Source of the DNA: Endomychus coccineus
Lineage: Eukaryota; Arthropoda; Insecta; Coleoptera; Endomychidae
Length of the DNA: 64,000 nucleotides
Direction: 5' to 3'
NCBI GenBank assembly: GCA_958510875.1
Contig: OY294067.1
Span: 201,083,982-201,147,981 of the forward strand
Position 1 is the stretch's first letter. Each line of letters starts with the position of its first letter. The notes under the pieces were generated by a model. It had not been told where the DNA came from and did not search any database. It saw nothing but the letters and a program-made list of their open reading frames with translations. The position numbers and the translations under genes were made by a program. Shown here piece after piece: positions 21,497 through 32,414 of this stretch.

Positions 21497-23325
21497 TATA
21501 CAGGGTGGTTCAGTTTCGGAAGCGGAAACTTCACAGGCAGACAGATAACTACAAAAAAATGATATCAGTTTGTACCATAAACTGTATCCGAAAAATGCTT
21601 CGTTACAAAGATACAGGGTGTCAAAATGTTTATAAAAAAATCCAGATTTAATAATATTCTCAAAATTACTTCAGATATTCAAATGAAATTTGGCACGTTT
21701 CAATAGATGATTTGAATATATTTTTTTACGTAAAAAATATAATTTTACTTCCACCAGTGGAAGAATATTCTTCATACAAAATATGGTACGCCACTGATTT
21801 TTTCAGAAGCAAAAATCATTTCTAGAATCCTTGTTCAATTTCCGACACAACAAATTTCACTTTTTCCTGTTTGATGGATCGTTTGCCAGTAAAAAATTAA
21901 AATTCTTTGAGCAACTGGAATTCAGACAAATTTCAATCTGTCGTAGTAGGCCATTAAAAAAACAACTACTACTGTAAGTGTTCTCTCATTTTATTATGAC
22001 AGTTGATTGAATTGTGTCAGGTAACTCAATTTCGAGTTATTGTTAACATTGTTATTAGTGTTGCGCAAGTATTAATCTGAAAAATGATTTTTTCCAACAA
22101 CGAATACGCAGATATTCATTTTTGCTACGGATTTTGTGATGAAAATGCAGAACCGGCAGTTCATGAATATCGTGAACGCTATTCAAATAGAAGAGTTCCA
22201 GATGCTCGCATTTTTATCAGAACTTATCAGAATTTTCGTAACTTTGGCCTGCGTGTTAATAACAAACGAAACAGAAGCCGTCGACATAATATTCAGAATA
22301 ATCGTATACTTCGTACTTTTGATAACAATCCGAGGCTGAGCTCCCAGAAGGCAGCTTAGAACCTTCATATACCGAAGTCAACAATATTACGAACACTACA
22401 CGATGACCACACACATGCATATCACCTACAGCCTGTTCTAGATTTGCATCCTGGTGATGATGAAGAGAGAATAAGATTTTGCCTGTGGCTTTTAAACTCA
22501 ATCGAAGAAAATCCCAATTTTTTCCATATGATTCTTTGAACGGATAAATCCTCTTTTACCAGACGTGTTGTAAGAGAATGGCTCAATACCAATTATCCTC
22601 GACTATGGATTGACCGGCTAGGGAGGAATGACATGAATAATAACGTGGTTAATGGTTTTGGACCAATGGCCTGGCCACCCAGGTCACCGGATCCTAATGC
22701 GCTAGAATTTTACGTTTGGGACACTATTAAAGATAAAGTCCAGACTAATCTCGTATTGACAAGGGAAGATTTAGTCTTAAGAATTCAGCAAGCCTGCAAT
22801 GATATGCGGCAAAATCCGCATGAAGTATCTGCTGCAGTAAATGCGTTAGTGAGTAGATGTCGAAAATGTATTGACGTGGGTGGACTACGTTTCCAGCAAT
22901 TTTTGTGATTTCACCTTCAATTTTCTTTCATTTTGTTATTGTTTTTGTAAGTCACTAATTAAATTTCTTATTTTCGTTTTTGTTAAATTTTTTTCAGAAA
23001 TCAGGAATTTTAATTTTTTACTGGCAAACGATGTGTCAAACGAAAAAAAGTAATGAGCCTTTTTTTGTTGTAAATTGAACAAGGATTCTAGGAATAATTT
23101 TTGCTTCAGAAAAAATTTGGTAGCGTACCATGTTTTTTATGAAAAATAACCCAAGATGTGTCTGTAAGCACGCCACTGGTGGAAGTAAAATACTATTTTT
23201 CACTTAAAAAGATGTATTTGAACTATCTATCCAAACGTGCCAAATTTCATTCAAATATCTGAAGTAGTTTTGAAAATATTATCAAATCTGAATTTTTTTT
23301 GGAAAATTTTGACATGCTGCTTCTA
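21497..23325 (+). mobile_element. IS630-type transposon, internally deleted
   Basis: It starts near TACAGGGTGGTTCAGTTTCG; an inner terminal motif CAGGGTGTCAAAATG lies at ~21614. The right flank mirrors the left: AAATTTGGCACG (left, ~21688) against CGTGCCAAATTTCATT (right, ~23236), and AGCAAAAATCATTTCTAGAA (left) against its near-inverse (right). The arms are about 270-300 bases. The outermost left ~115 bases have no partner on the right, so the right end is truncated or the left start is a separate end. The encoded transposase lacks its catalytic middle. Confidence 0.75.
22084..22908 (+). pseudogene. IS630-type transposase lacking its catalytic middle
   Basis: ATG at 22084 opens a DUF4817-type domain ('NEYADIHFCYGFCDENAEPA', 'YRERYSNRRVPDARIFIRTY'). 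After frame breaks, 'ERIRFCLWLLNSIEENPNFF' leads to 'TDKSSFTR', the first catalytic Asp. The next residues jump to 'VVREWLNTNYPRLWIDRLGR' and 'WPPRSPDPNALEFYVWDTIK', the region beyond the second Asp. The segment normally between (NLHN...YW..., DGxxxH) is gone. The C-terminus 'LRIQQACNDMRQNPHEVSAA' is intact to a stop at 22906-22908. It cannot be catalytic. Confidence 0.8.
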
Positions 23326-23391
23326 GATTTTTTCTCTGGAATGCATATTTCCAGAGAAAATGCGAGAAACAACAGAAACACGAGAATTCTG

Positions 23392-25027
23392 ATATACAAT
23401 TTGTCCGGATAAGGATACGGAGCGGTTGTATCTCGGCAATGGTAAGGTCTATAGGCTTGGGAAAAAAATTCTCAAAAATGAAGTGATCAAGAGAAACGGC
23501 TGGAAATTATTTTGAAGTTCGTAATTCAACCACTGGGAGGCGTAACTGCCATGAAGAAACATGAAATTCACGCTATCTCAGAAAGTTAGTCCATGAGCTA
23601 TATCTTAGGAAAAACAATATCGCATCATTTTGCTCCGCAAACATTTTCTTGTATCTGTCATAATAAGGGAGGGGGATGCCAATGCATTTTTAAATATTCA
23701 CATTTGAATATCTCGTGAACCATCCAACCGATTTGAATCTTTTTGATCTAGTTTGAAAGAACATCTTCCAATCTTTTGAAAAAAGTTTTTTTTGTATAGT
23801 CGTTCACTTGAAAACCAATAAACTAGCGGGTGTTATCTGCAGCCAGTACACTTTTTTGTGATTTTCGGTAAGACTTCAGATGGAAGGGTAATATTTTCTT
23901 GATAGACCCTTAGCCTTCATAAGCATACCTAAATTTTAGTGAAAACCGCATCGCGATATTTCCATCCGTTCTCAATTTATGGGAGGAGATGTTAAAAATT
24001 CGAATACCTTCTTCGGATTAAGTTTATTTTGCGAGAAAAACGAATCACGTAGCCGAAGTAACTGCTAAATTGGGAGAATTACAGATATGACAACTGTCAA
24101 AAGTTAGTTGTGATAGTTCTGTGGCTTAGATTTATGTTTATATCCATTTTTGTTGAGAAAAATATGCCATTCATTAACGCAGAAGCGTATGTAATGTAAC
24201 GCATATATTTTGAATGTTTCGAGAATGCTGCAATTGCGTCACGACAATATGCAATGCAATTTTCACTAAGAAGAAATTTTTCACCAGAAGTATTTTCAAG
24301 ATTGGCTTGGAGATTACGGGAAACTGGCAACGTGTGGTCCATTCAAGCAACTCTGAGATCTCGTAGAACACGCATCGAGGAGAATATTGTTAGTAATTGT
24401 TTTGGCCTAAGTGCGATACGATCTCACCATAACTACCAGAAAAATTTCCAACGACCTGGGAGTCTCAAGAACAATTGTTCACGAATTTTTTTGAGATAAT
24501 ATGCATCCCTTCCAAATTGTTTTACATCAGGTATCAAAATATACTGATTATGATAGTAGACTGAACCATTGTCACTGTCAGTAATATTATGGACGGATGA
24601 AGCAACTTTCTGTAGCGCAGAGGGGGTAAATTTGCATGATATGCAATATTGGTCGAAGCAAAACCCACATTGGATGCAAAAAGTAGAACACCAAAATCGC
24701 TGGAGTTTGAATTTATGGTGCGGAATCGTGGAAGGAAAAACTAACGGCCCACATTTTTTTGAACTAACTCTCAACAGAGAAAGGTTTTTGGAATTGTTGA
24801 ACGTTTTCCTTCCAGCATTCTCAGGAAAAGTTCACTGGAAAACAAGAAGGAACATGTGGTTCCAGATTGATGGTTGTATGGCGCATTTTAATCGAAACGT
24901 ACGTCAGCATTTAGACGAGCAATATCCGAATCGTGTTATTGGAAGAGGGCGTTTGAGATATGTAGCTTGTTTAGATTTCTACCTCCTATGGGGTAGACTG
25001 AAAGACCTGTTTCTTCATATATATATA
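23392..25027 (+). mobile_element. IS630-type transposon with ~750-base 5' region, right-truncated
   Basis: The left end TATACAATTTGTCCGGATAA has a mirror at 33040-33052 (TTATCTGGACATTCTGTATA), the end of a sibling copy. The non-coding 23392-24005 corresponds to 32415-33052 in reverse. The transposase relic starts at 24164 and runs straight into a short TA tract and a PLE-A palindrome, so the right half-end is missing. Confidence 0.65.
24164..25020 (+). pseudogene. IS630-type transposase, stops and truncated C-terminus
   Basis: ATG at 24164. The N-terminal HTH region ('ENAAIASRQYAMQFSLRRNF', 'LAWRLRETGNVWSIQ') has one stop near 24197. The core is well kept in one frame from 24569: 'WTDEATFCSAEGVNLHDMQY' (first Asp), 'NRWSLNLWCGIVEGKTNGPH', then 'MWFQIDGCMAHFNRNVRQHL' (second Asp) and '[13 protein letters not shown]' (third acidic residue). 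In the family this is followed by about 50 more residues, which are replaced here by the TA tract. The middle (24430-24568) is frameshifted. The last ~160 bases are duplicated at 27008-27170. Confidence 0.85.
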
Positions 25028-25218
25028 TGAATATATTTGTATGTTTTCTTGGTATATTGGTTCGTATATATACTGATAATGAAATAAAAATTCTGTTTTG
25101 ACGTTTCGACAACGTCAAAACAGAATTTTTATTTCATTATCAGTATATATACGAACCAATATACCAAGAAAACATACAAATATTACAAATGGTTCAAGAA
25201 TATCAACAAAAGAATATA
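25028..25218. mobile_element. PLE family A arms as a near-perfect palindrome
   Basis: TTTGTATGTTTTCTTGGTAT... runs inward to GACGTTTCGACAACG near 25113. It is followed at once by the inverse arm, which ends ...ACCAAGAAAACATACAAA and a tail also seen at 5628-5658 (GAATATCAACAAAAGAAT). The centre lies at the GAAACGTC ribozyme-like core. No internal sequence remains. Confidence 0.8.
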
Positions 25219-25374
25219 TGAATATATATATATATATATGAGTTTAAAGTTTCTTTGCCTAATTGGCCACTATCGTGTATGTAACTTAAGAGATATAGAA
25301 TTAAATTTTCTGAATTATGAAGATAACTTAGATAATTTAACATAGGATTATAAAGATGAATAAACGTAAAAGAC

Positions 25375-25451
25375 TGAACCATAGGCGGGATTCGAACCCA
25401 CATTTCTGGATTTCCAGTCCAGGGTGTTTACCAATTACACCACTTCGGTCC
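25375..25451 (-). tRNA. tRNA-like sequence, anticodon GGA
   Basis: The D arm pairs GTGT/ACAC, the anticodon stem CTGGA/TCCAG encloses loop CTGGAAA (anticodon GGA, Ser), and the T arm is GTGGG-TTCGAAT-CCCGC. The acceptor ACCGAAG/CTATGGT has one mismatch and one G-U. The variable loop is short, unlike true tRNA-Ser. The body resembles tRNA-Gln. Confidence 0.6.
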
Positions 25452-26049
25452 TGTTAGATTTTTATATTTTTGTAAATATAAACCTCTGAAAGGATAGTAG
25501 ATCATTGATGAACACAATGCGATTCGATGCCCTACCATAGATCAACTATTCACGCACATTCATCTGAAGTTCAGTCGTTTTTTGAAGTAAGGATTGTAGG
25601 TTAGTACTGCTATGGTTGGCAGTTACTTGACAGTTCTTATTCAAATGACAGCATCCCGGTTCTTATATATTTCAATAGAACTGACTGAGAATTGTTCTGG
25701 TTAATTATAAACAAGTTTAAAGTTTCTTTGCCTAATTGGCCACTATCGTGTATGTAACTTAAGAGATATAGAATTAAATTTTCTGAATTATGAAGATAAC
25801 TTAGATAATTTAACATAGGATTATATTGAAATATATAAGAACCGGGATGCTGTCATTTGAATAAGAACTGTCAAGTAACTGCCAACCATAGCAGTACTAA
25901 CCTACAATCCTTACTTCAAAAAACGACTGAACTTCAGATGAATGTGCGTGAATAGTTGATCTATGGTAGGGCATCGAATCGCATTGTGTTCATCAATGAT
26001 CTACTATCCTTTCAGAGGTTTATATTTACAAAAATATAAAAATCTAACA

Positions 26050-26126
26050 GGACCGAAGTGGTGTAATTGGTAAACACCCTGGACTGGAAATCCAGAAATG
26101 TGGGTTCGAATCCCGCCTATGGTTCA
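26050..26126 (+). tRNA. tRNA-like sequence, anticodon GGA
   Basis: Same sequence as the copy at 25375-25451 in the opposite strand. T-stem with CCCGC. Confidence 0.6.
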
Positions 26127-26217
26127 GTCTTTTACGTTTATTCATCTTTATAATCCTATGTTAAATTATCTAAGTTATCTTCATAATTCAGAAAATTTAA
26201 TTCTATATCTCTTAAGT

Positions 26218-26229
26218 TATATATATATG

Positions 26230-26262
<33 letters not shown>
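26218..26262. repeat. (TA)n with scattered G/C
   Basis: TA-rich run with ATATATGTATATAT and TATACATATA words, separating two oppositely oriented tRNA-repeat copies. Confidence 0.9.
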
Positions 26263-26263
<1 letters not shown>

Positions 26264-26401
26264 AACAAGTTTAAAGTTTCTTTGCCTAATTGGCCACTAT
26301 CGTGTATGTAACTTAAGAGATATAGAATTAAATTTTCTGAATTATGAAGATAACTTAGATAATTTAACATAGGATTATAAAGATGAATAAACGTAAAAGA
26401 T

Positions 26402-26478
26402 TGAACCATAGGCGGGATTCGAACCCACATTTCTGGATTTCCAGTCCAGGGTGTTTACCAATTACACCACTTCGGTCC
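26402..26478 (-). tRNA. tRNA-like sequence, anticodon GGA
   Basis: Identical in form to 25375-25451. Confidence 0.6.
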
Positions 26479-26676
26479 TGTTAGATTTTTATATTTTTGT
26501 AAATATAAACCTCTGAAAGGATAGTAACCTACAATCCTTACTTCAAAAAACGACTGAACTTCAGATGAATGTGCGTGAATAGTTGATCTATGGTAGGGCA
26601 TCGAATCGCATTGTGTTCATCAATGATCTACTATCCTTTCAGAGGTTTATATTTACAAAAATATAAAAATCTAACA

Positions 26677-26753
26677 GGACCGAAGTGGTGTAATTGGTAA
26701 ACACCCTGGACTGGAAATCCAGAAATGTGGGTTCGAATCCCGCCTATGGTTCA
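26677..26753 (+). tRNA. tRNA-like sequence, anticodon GGA
   Basis: Identical in form to 26050-26126. It forms the opposite arm of the hairpin with 26402-26478. Confidence 0.6.
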
Positions 26754-26848
26754 ATCTTTTACGTTTATTCATCTTTATAATCCTATGTTAAATTATCTAA
26801 GTTATCTTCATAATTCAGAAAATTTAATTCTATATCTCTTAAGTTATA

Positions 26849-26869
26849 TATATATATGTATACAATATG

Positions 26870-26905
<36 letters not shown>
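26849..26905. repeat. TA-rich tract
   Basis: Mixed TATG/TATA run, then pure TA, joining a tRNA repeat to a PLE-B end. Confidence 0.9.
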
Positions 26906-26908
<3 letters not shown>

Positions 26909-27170
26909 TCTTCTTAGGTTCTCGCGGACGTAATGTGTAGAACTGGATTCTCGGGTATTGATCCGCGTTGTGTGGTTTCGGTCCTCAAAAGGACCAATTT
27001 CACGACGTTGATGGTTGTATGGCGCATTTTAATCGAAACGTACGTCAGCATTTAGACGAGCAATATCCGAATCGTGTTATTGGAAGAGGAGGTTTGAGAT
27101 ATGTAGCTTGTTTAGATTTCTACCTCCTATGGGGTAGACTGAAAGACCTGTTTCTTCATATATATATATG
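26906..27170. mobile_element. Chimera: PLE-B end fused to an IS630 transposase piece
   Basis: 26906-27007 is a minus-oriented family-B end stopping at TTTCACGACG, two to three bases before the ribozyme-like GAAA. It continues directly as a copy of 24867-25028 (TTGATGGTTGTATGGCGCAT...), the second-Asp to third-acid part of the transposase, with two differences seen. Both copies end in the same CATATATATATATGAATATA. The open frame across the join is accidental. Confidence 0.8.
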
Positions 27171-27323
<153 letters not shown>

Positions 27324-27413
27324 CTTAAGAGATATAGAATTAAATTTTCTGAATTATGAAGATAACTTAGATGATTTAACATAGGATTATAAAGATGAAT
27401 GAACGTAAAAGAT

Positions 27414-27472
27414 TGAACCATAGGTGGGATTCGAACCCACATTTCTGGATTTCTAGTCCACCACTTCGATCC
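27414..27472 (-). pseudogene. Truncated tRNA-like sequence, anticodon AGA
   Basis: 59 bases instead of 77. The D-arm side (about 18 bases, CTGG...GGTG region) is deleted. The anticodon loop is CTAGAAA. Confidence 0.65.
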
Positions 27473-27868
27473 TATTAGATTTTTATATTTTTGTAAATAT
27501 AAACCTCTGAAAGGATAGTAGATCATTGATAAACACAATGCGATTCGATGCTCTACCATAGATCAACTATTCACGCACATTCATCTAAAGTTCAGTCGTT
27601 TTTTGAAGTAAGGATTGTAGGTTAGTACTGCTATGGTTGGCAGTTACTTGACAGTTCTTATTCAAATGACAGCATCCTGGTTCTTATATATTTCAATAGA
27701 ACTGACTGAGAATTGTTCTGGTTAATTATAAACAAGTTTAAAGTTTCTTTGCCTAATTGGCCACTATCGTGTATGTGACTTAAGAGATATAGAATTAAAT
27801 TTTCTGAATTATGAAGATAACTTAGATAATTTAACATAGGATTATAAAGATGAATAAACGTAAAAGAT

Positions 27869-27945
27869 TGAACCATAGGTGGGATTCGAACCCACATTTC
27901 TGGATTTCTAGTCCAGGGTGTTTACCAATTACACCACTTCGGTCC
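27869..27945 (-). tRNA. tRNA-like sequence, anticodon AGA
   Basis: As in 25375-25451, but the anticodon loop is CTAGAAA (AGA, Ser) and the T-stem is fully paired (GTGGG/CCCAC). Confidence 0.6.
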
Positions 27946-28408
27946 TATTAGATTTTTATATTTTTGTAAATATAAACCTCTGAAAGGATAGTAGATCATT
28001 GATAAACACAATGCGATTCGATGCCCTACCATAGATCAACTATTCACGCACATTCATCTAAAGTTCAGTCGTTTTTTGAAGTAGGGATTGTAGGTTAGTA
28101 CTGCTATGGTATGATAGTGGCCAATTAGGCAAAGAAACTTTAAACTTGTTTATAATTAACCAGAACAATTCTCAGTCAGTTCTATTGAAATATATAAGAA
28201 CCAGGATGCTGTCATTTGAATAAGAACTGTCAAGTAACTGCCAACCATAGCAGTACTAACCTACAATCCTTACTTCAAAAAACGACTGAACTTTAGATGA
28301 ATGTGCGTGAATAGTTGATCTATGGTAGGGCATCGAATCGCATTGTGTTTATCAATGATCTACTATCCTTTCAGAGGTTTATATTTACAAAAATATAAAA
28401 ATCTAATA

Positions 28409-28485
28409 GGACCGAAGTGGTGTAATTGGTAAACACCCTGGACTAGAAATCCAGAAATGTGGGTTCGAATCCCACCTATGGTTCA
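28409..28485 (+). tRNA. tRNA-like sequence, anticodon AGA
   Basis: Loop CTAGAAA and a perfect T-stem GTGGG/CCCAC. Followed by AATCTTTTACG, a T-run that could stop Pol III. Confidence 0.6.
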
Positions 28486-28881
28486 ATCTTTTACGTTTAT
28501 TCATCTTTATAATCCTATGTTAAATTATCTAAGTTATCTTCATAATTCAGAAAATTTAATTCTATATCTCTTAAGTCACATACACGATAGTGGCCAATTA
28601 GGCAAAGAAACTTTAAACTTGTTTATAATTAACCAGAACAATTCTCAGTCAGTTCTATTGAAATATATAAGAACCAGGATGCTGTCATTTGAATAAGAAC
28701 TGTCAAGTAACTGCCAACCATAGCAGTACTAACCTACAATCCTTACTTCAAAAAACGACTGAATTTTAGATGAATGTGCGTGAATAGTTGATCTATGGTA
28801 GGGCATCGAATCGCATTGTGTTTATCAATGATCTACTATCCTTTCAGAGGTTTATATTTACAAAAATATAAAAATCTAATA

Positions 28882-28958
28882 GGACCGAAGTGGTGTAATT
28901 GGTAAACACCCTGGACTAGAAATCCAGAAATGTGGGTTCGAATCCCACCTATGGTTCA
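28882..28958 (+). tRNA. tRNA-like sequence, anticodon AGA
   Basis: Exact 473-base tandem copy of 28409-28485. Confidence 0.6.
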
Positions 28959-29096
28959 ATCTTTTACGTTTATTCATCTTTATAATCCTATGTTAAATTA
29001 TCTAAGTTATCTTCATAATTCAGAAAATTTAATTCTATATCTCTTAAGTCACATACACGATAGTGGCCAATTAGGCAAAGAAACTTTAAACTTGTT

Positions 29097-29098
<2 letters not shown>

Positions 29099-29128
<30 letters not shown>

Positions 29129-29132
29129 TATG
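29099..29132. repeat. (TA)n microsatellite
   Basis: Short TA run with one TATG, between the tRNA repeat and the foldback element. Confidence 0.9.
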
Positions 29133-32075
29133 GGGCACTATTTGTGAAACCGACCACCCCCCGCGTACATTTCAATTTTCGACATAGAAGGTCTCTAAAT
29201 GGCTCAAAATTTCCCTTGAACTATTTTTTGTTTGATGCCGTGTGGTGTTTTTCGAAATTCCAGAATGGCGGCCTAAAAATGGCTCATGTATCAGGAGTAG
29301 AGATAAAAAAATTCACGAATGTCCCAAAAAAATTCGCAAATAAGATGGGAAATTGGCTTCAAACTTATTGCTTAAGAGTTTTTGTGTCACTAATTACGAA
29401 TCTGTTATCAAAATCTTAGAATTTCGAAATGGCAGTTAAAAATGGCGACTACAAAATTGAAAATACTTGAAAACTACAGAATTTATCACAAAATTTTCCT
29501 TGAACTATCTATTTTTTGATGCCGTGTGGTGTTTTTTGAAATACCAGAATGGCGGCCTAAAAATGGCTTATGTATCAGGAGTAGACATAAAAAAATTCAC
29601 GAATGTCGCAAAAAAATTCGCAAATAAGAAGGGAAATTGGCTTCAAACTTATTGCTTAAGTGTTATTGGGTCACTAATTACGAATCTGTTATCAAAATCT
29701 TAGAATTTCGAAATGGCAGTTACAAAATGGCGACTACAAATTTGGAAATACTTGAAAACTACAGAATTTATCTCAAAATTTTCCTTGAACTATCTATTTT
29801 TTGATGCCGTGTTGTGTTTTTTGAATTTTCAGAATGGCGGCCTAAAAATGGCCCATGTATCAGGAGTAGACATAAAAAAATTCGCAAATAAGATGGGAAA
29901 TTGGCTTCAAACTTATTGCTTAAGAGTTTTTGGGTCACTAATTACGAATTTGTTATCAAAATTTCAGAATTTCAAAATGGCAGTTAAGAAATGGCGACTA
30001 CAAATTTAAAAAATCTTGAAAACTACAGAATTTATCTCAAAATTTTCCTTGACCTATCTATTTTTTGATGCCGTGTGGTGTTTTTTGGAATTTCAGAATG
30101 GCGGCCTAAAAATGCCCCATGTATCAGGAGTAGACATGAAAAAATTCACGAATGTCCCAAAAAAATTCGCAAATAAGATGGGAAATTGGCTTTAAACTTA
30201 TTGCTGAAGAGTTTTTGGGTCACTAATCACGAATTTGTTATCAAAATTTCAGAATTTCAAAATGGCAGTTACAAAATGGCTACTACAAATTTGAAAATAC
30301 TTGAAAACTACAGAATTTATCTCAAAATTTTCCTTGAACTATTTTTTTTTTGATGCCGTGTGGTGTTTTTTGAAATTCCAGAATGGCGGCCTGAAAATAG
30401 CCCATGTATCAGGAGTAGACATAAAAAAATTCACGAACGTCCCAAAAAAATTCGCAAATAAGATGGGAAATTGGCTTCAAACTTATTGCTTAAGAGTTTT
30501 TGGGTCACTTATTACGATTCTGTTATCAAAATTTCAGAATTGCAAAATGGCAGTTACAAAATGGCGACAACAAATATAAAAATACTTGAAAACTACAAAA
30601 TTTATCTCAAAATTTTCCTTGAACTATCTATTTTTAGATGCCGTGTGATGTTTTTTGAAATTCCAGAATGGCGGCCTAAAAATGGTCCATGTATCAGGGG
30701 TAGACATACAAAAATTCACGAATGTCCCAAAAAAATTCGCAAATAAGATGGGAAATTGGCTTCAAACTTATTGCTTAAGAGCTTTAGGGTCACTAATTAC
30801 GATTCTGTTATCAAAATTTCAGAATTTCAAAATGGCAGTTACAAAATGGCGACTACAAATTCAAAAATTATCGAAAACTACAGAATTGATCTAAAATTTG
30901 TTACTCAGGTGTTTTGGGCCTCCGGGGTCAAACGTAACGATTACTTTAAGGTCAATTATACCATAGAAAATCCTATGTGAAAAAATTCGGATTTTAAAAT
31001 TCAACTTTTAGACCAAAAATAACTATTTGTTTGAGTAGCTAATCCAAAAATGATTATTTTTAACCTTGTAAAACTCGATATACATTGTAAAAACGACATT
31101 TTGTTGAACAAGTACTTGAATTTAATTAAAAAGTCAGATATTGCAATATTTGAAAAAAATGATTGTAAACACGTAATTTTGATGTCAATAATTCAATTTT
31201 CCAAGCTTAGAAACTAGAAAGAGATAAAATATTTTAGGATTTCGATTATCACCTTTTTATTTTAAGACATGATTGTCTATTAAGTTAAAATTTTTTTTTC
31301 AATTTTTTACTCCCATCTCTTCCTAAAAAGGGTGCCTCCTTCCTTCCTGAACATACTCTCATTCAATCTTGGTTCACTCTGATAATGAATTCATAATCAG
31401 CGACTCCAAAAACGCCTGAGTAACAAATTTTAGATGAATTCTGTAGTTTTCAAGTATTTTTATACTTGTAGTCGCCATTTTGTAACTGCCATTTTGAAAT
31501 TCTAGAATTTTGATAACAGATTCGTAATTAATGACCCAAAAACTGTTAAGCAATAAGTTTGAAGCCAATTAACCATCTTACTTGCAAATTTTTTTTCGGG
31601 AAATTCGTGAATTTTCTTATGTCTACTCCTGATACATGGGCCATTTTTATGCCGCCATTCTGGAATTTCAAAAAACACCACACGGCATCTAAAAATAGAT
31701 AGTTCAAGGAAAATTTTGAGATAAATTCTGTAGTTTTCAAGTATTTTTAAATTTGTAGTTGCCATTTTGTAACTGCCATTTTGAATTCTGAAATTTTGAT
31801 AACAGATTCGTAATTAGTGACCCAAAAACTCTTGAGCAATAAGTTTGAAGCCAATTACCCATTTTATTTGCAAATTTTTTTGGGACATTCGTGAATTTTT
31901 TTATGTCCACTCCTGATACATGGGCCATTTTTAGGCCGCCATTCTGAAATTTCAAAAAACACCACACGGCATCAAAAAATAGATAGTTCAAGGAAAATTT
32001 TGAGCCCTTTTGAGACCTTCTATGTCGAAAATTGAAATGTACGCGGGGGGTGGCCGGTTTCACAATTAATGCCTC
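29133..32075. mobile_element. Foldback element 1: inverted ends with ~285-bp tandem repeats
   Basis: The outer ends are inverted copies: TTTGTGAAACCGACCACCCC on the left, GGGGTGGCCGGTTTCACAAT on the right. The left arm holds six direct repeats marked by GATGCCGTG at 29234, 29518, 29803, 30067, 30352 and 30638. Spacings are 284, 285, 264, 285 and 286; the third unit lacks about 20 bases. A unique centre (~30920-31390) follows, then two inverted repeat units (31395-32000). The element codes for nothing; the 80-100-residue open frames are by-products of the repeats. Architecture resembles FB/Galileo-type foldback transposons. No mobilising enzyme is identified. Confidence 0.8.
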
Positions 32076-32414
32076 ATATCATAGTCTGAAATTGAAGCAG
32101 CTTGTTTTCCAACGAAATCAGATTGAATGGATGCATCGAGAATGATATTTTGAACAGTTGTGAACTATCTGTAATTACAAGTGTTTTGTGCAACTTATTT
32201 TCTTCTGCTATAAATGATGTTCTATTGGCCCGTTGGCCTTTGAACACGCTTCAAAACTTGTTTTGAACCAGCCCTAAGCCTGAATAAAGTGTGGAAGAAG
32301 GTTCGAAGTTTTAACAATTTTGAGCTAAGTGAGTAGAAAATTGGATCGTTATTTGAATAACGTCGGTTACCATGGCTATGTGATTGGTTTTTTTCGCAAA
32401 GGTTACATGATCGG
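32076..32414. other. No supported feature
   Basis: Unique-looking spacer between foldback element 1 and an IS630-related repeat end. Confidence 0.35.

Larger units (their letters stand above)
25239..26217. repeat. tRNA-bearing repeat: 1.2 minus copies joined to a plus copy
   Basis: 25239-25825 is minus-oriented: one full ~473-base unit plus the start of a second. At ~25826 the orientation flips without spacer to a plus copy (25826-26217) that ends in a TA run. The unit runs from GGCCAATTAGGCAAAGAAAC through a promoter-like unique part and a tRNA-like sequence to TCTATATCTCTTAAGT. Two of the tRNA-like copies lie here (25375-25451 and 26050-26126). Confidence 0.85.
26263..26848. repeat. tRNA-bearing repeat: minus copy joined to plus copy
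   Basis: 26263-26527 is minus-oriented and stops at AAAGGATAGT. 26528-26848 is plus-oriented and begins AACCTACAATCC. The join removes the far ends of both copies, leaving a hairpin of about 290 bases per arm. Each arm keeps its tRNA-like sequence. Confidence 0.85.
28112..29098 (+). repeat. tRNA-bearing repeat, two plus tandem units of 473 bp
   Basis: GATAGTGGCCAATTAGG recurs at 28113, 28586 and 29059, exactly 473 apart. The two units are nearly identical and end in a TA tract. Confidence 0.95.

Noticed and set aside
29108..32063. Repeated 80-100-residue frames such as those with FQNGGLKMAHVSGVDIKKF
   Set aside because: By-products of the ~285-bp foldback repeat, open in more than one frame and strand, with stops between units.
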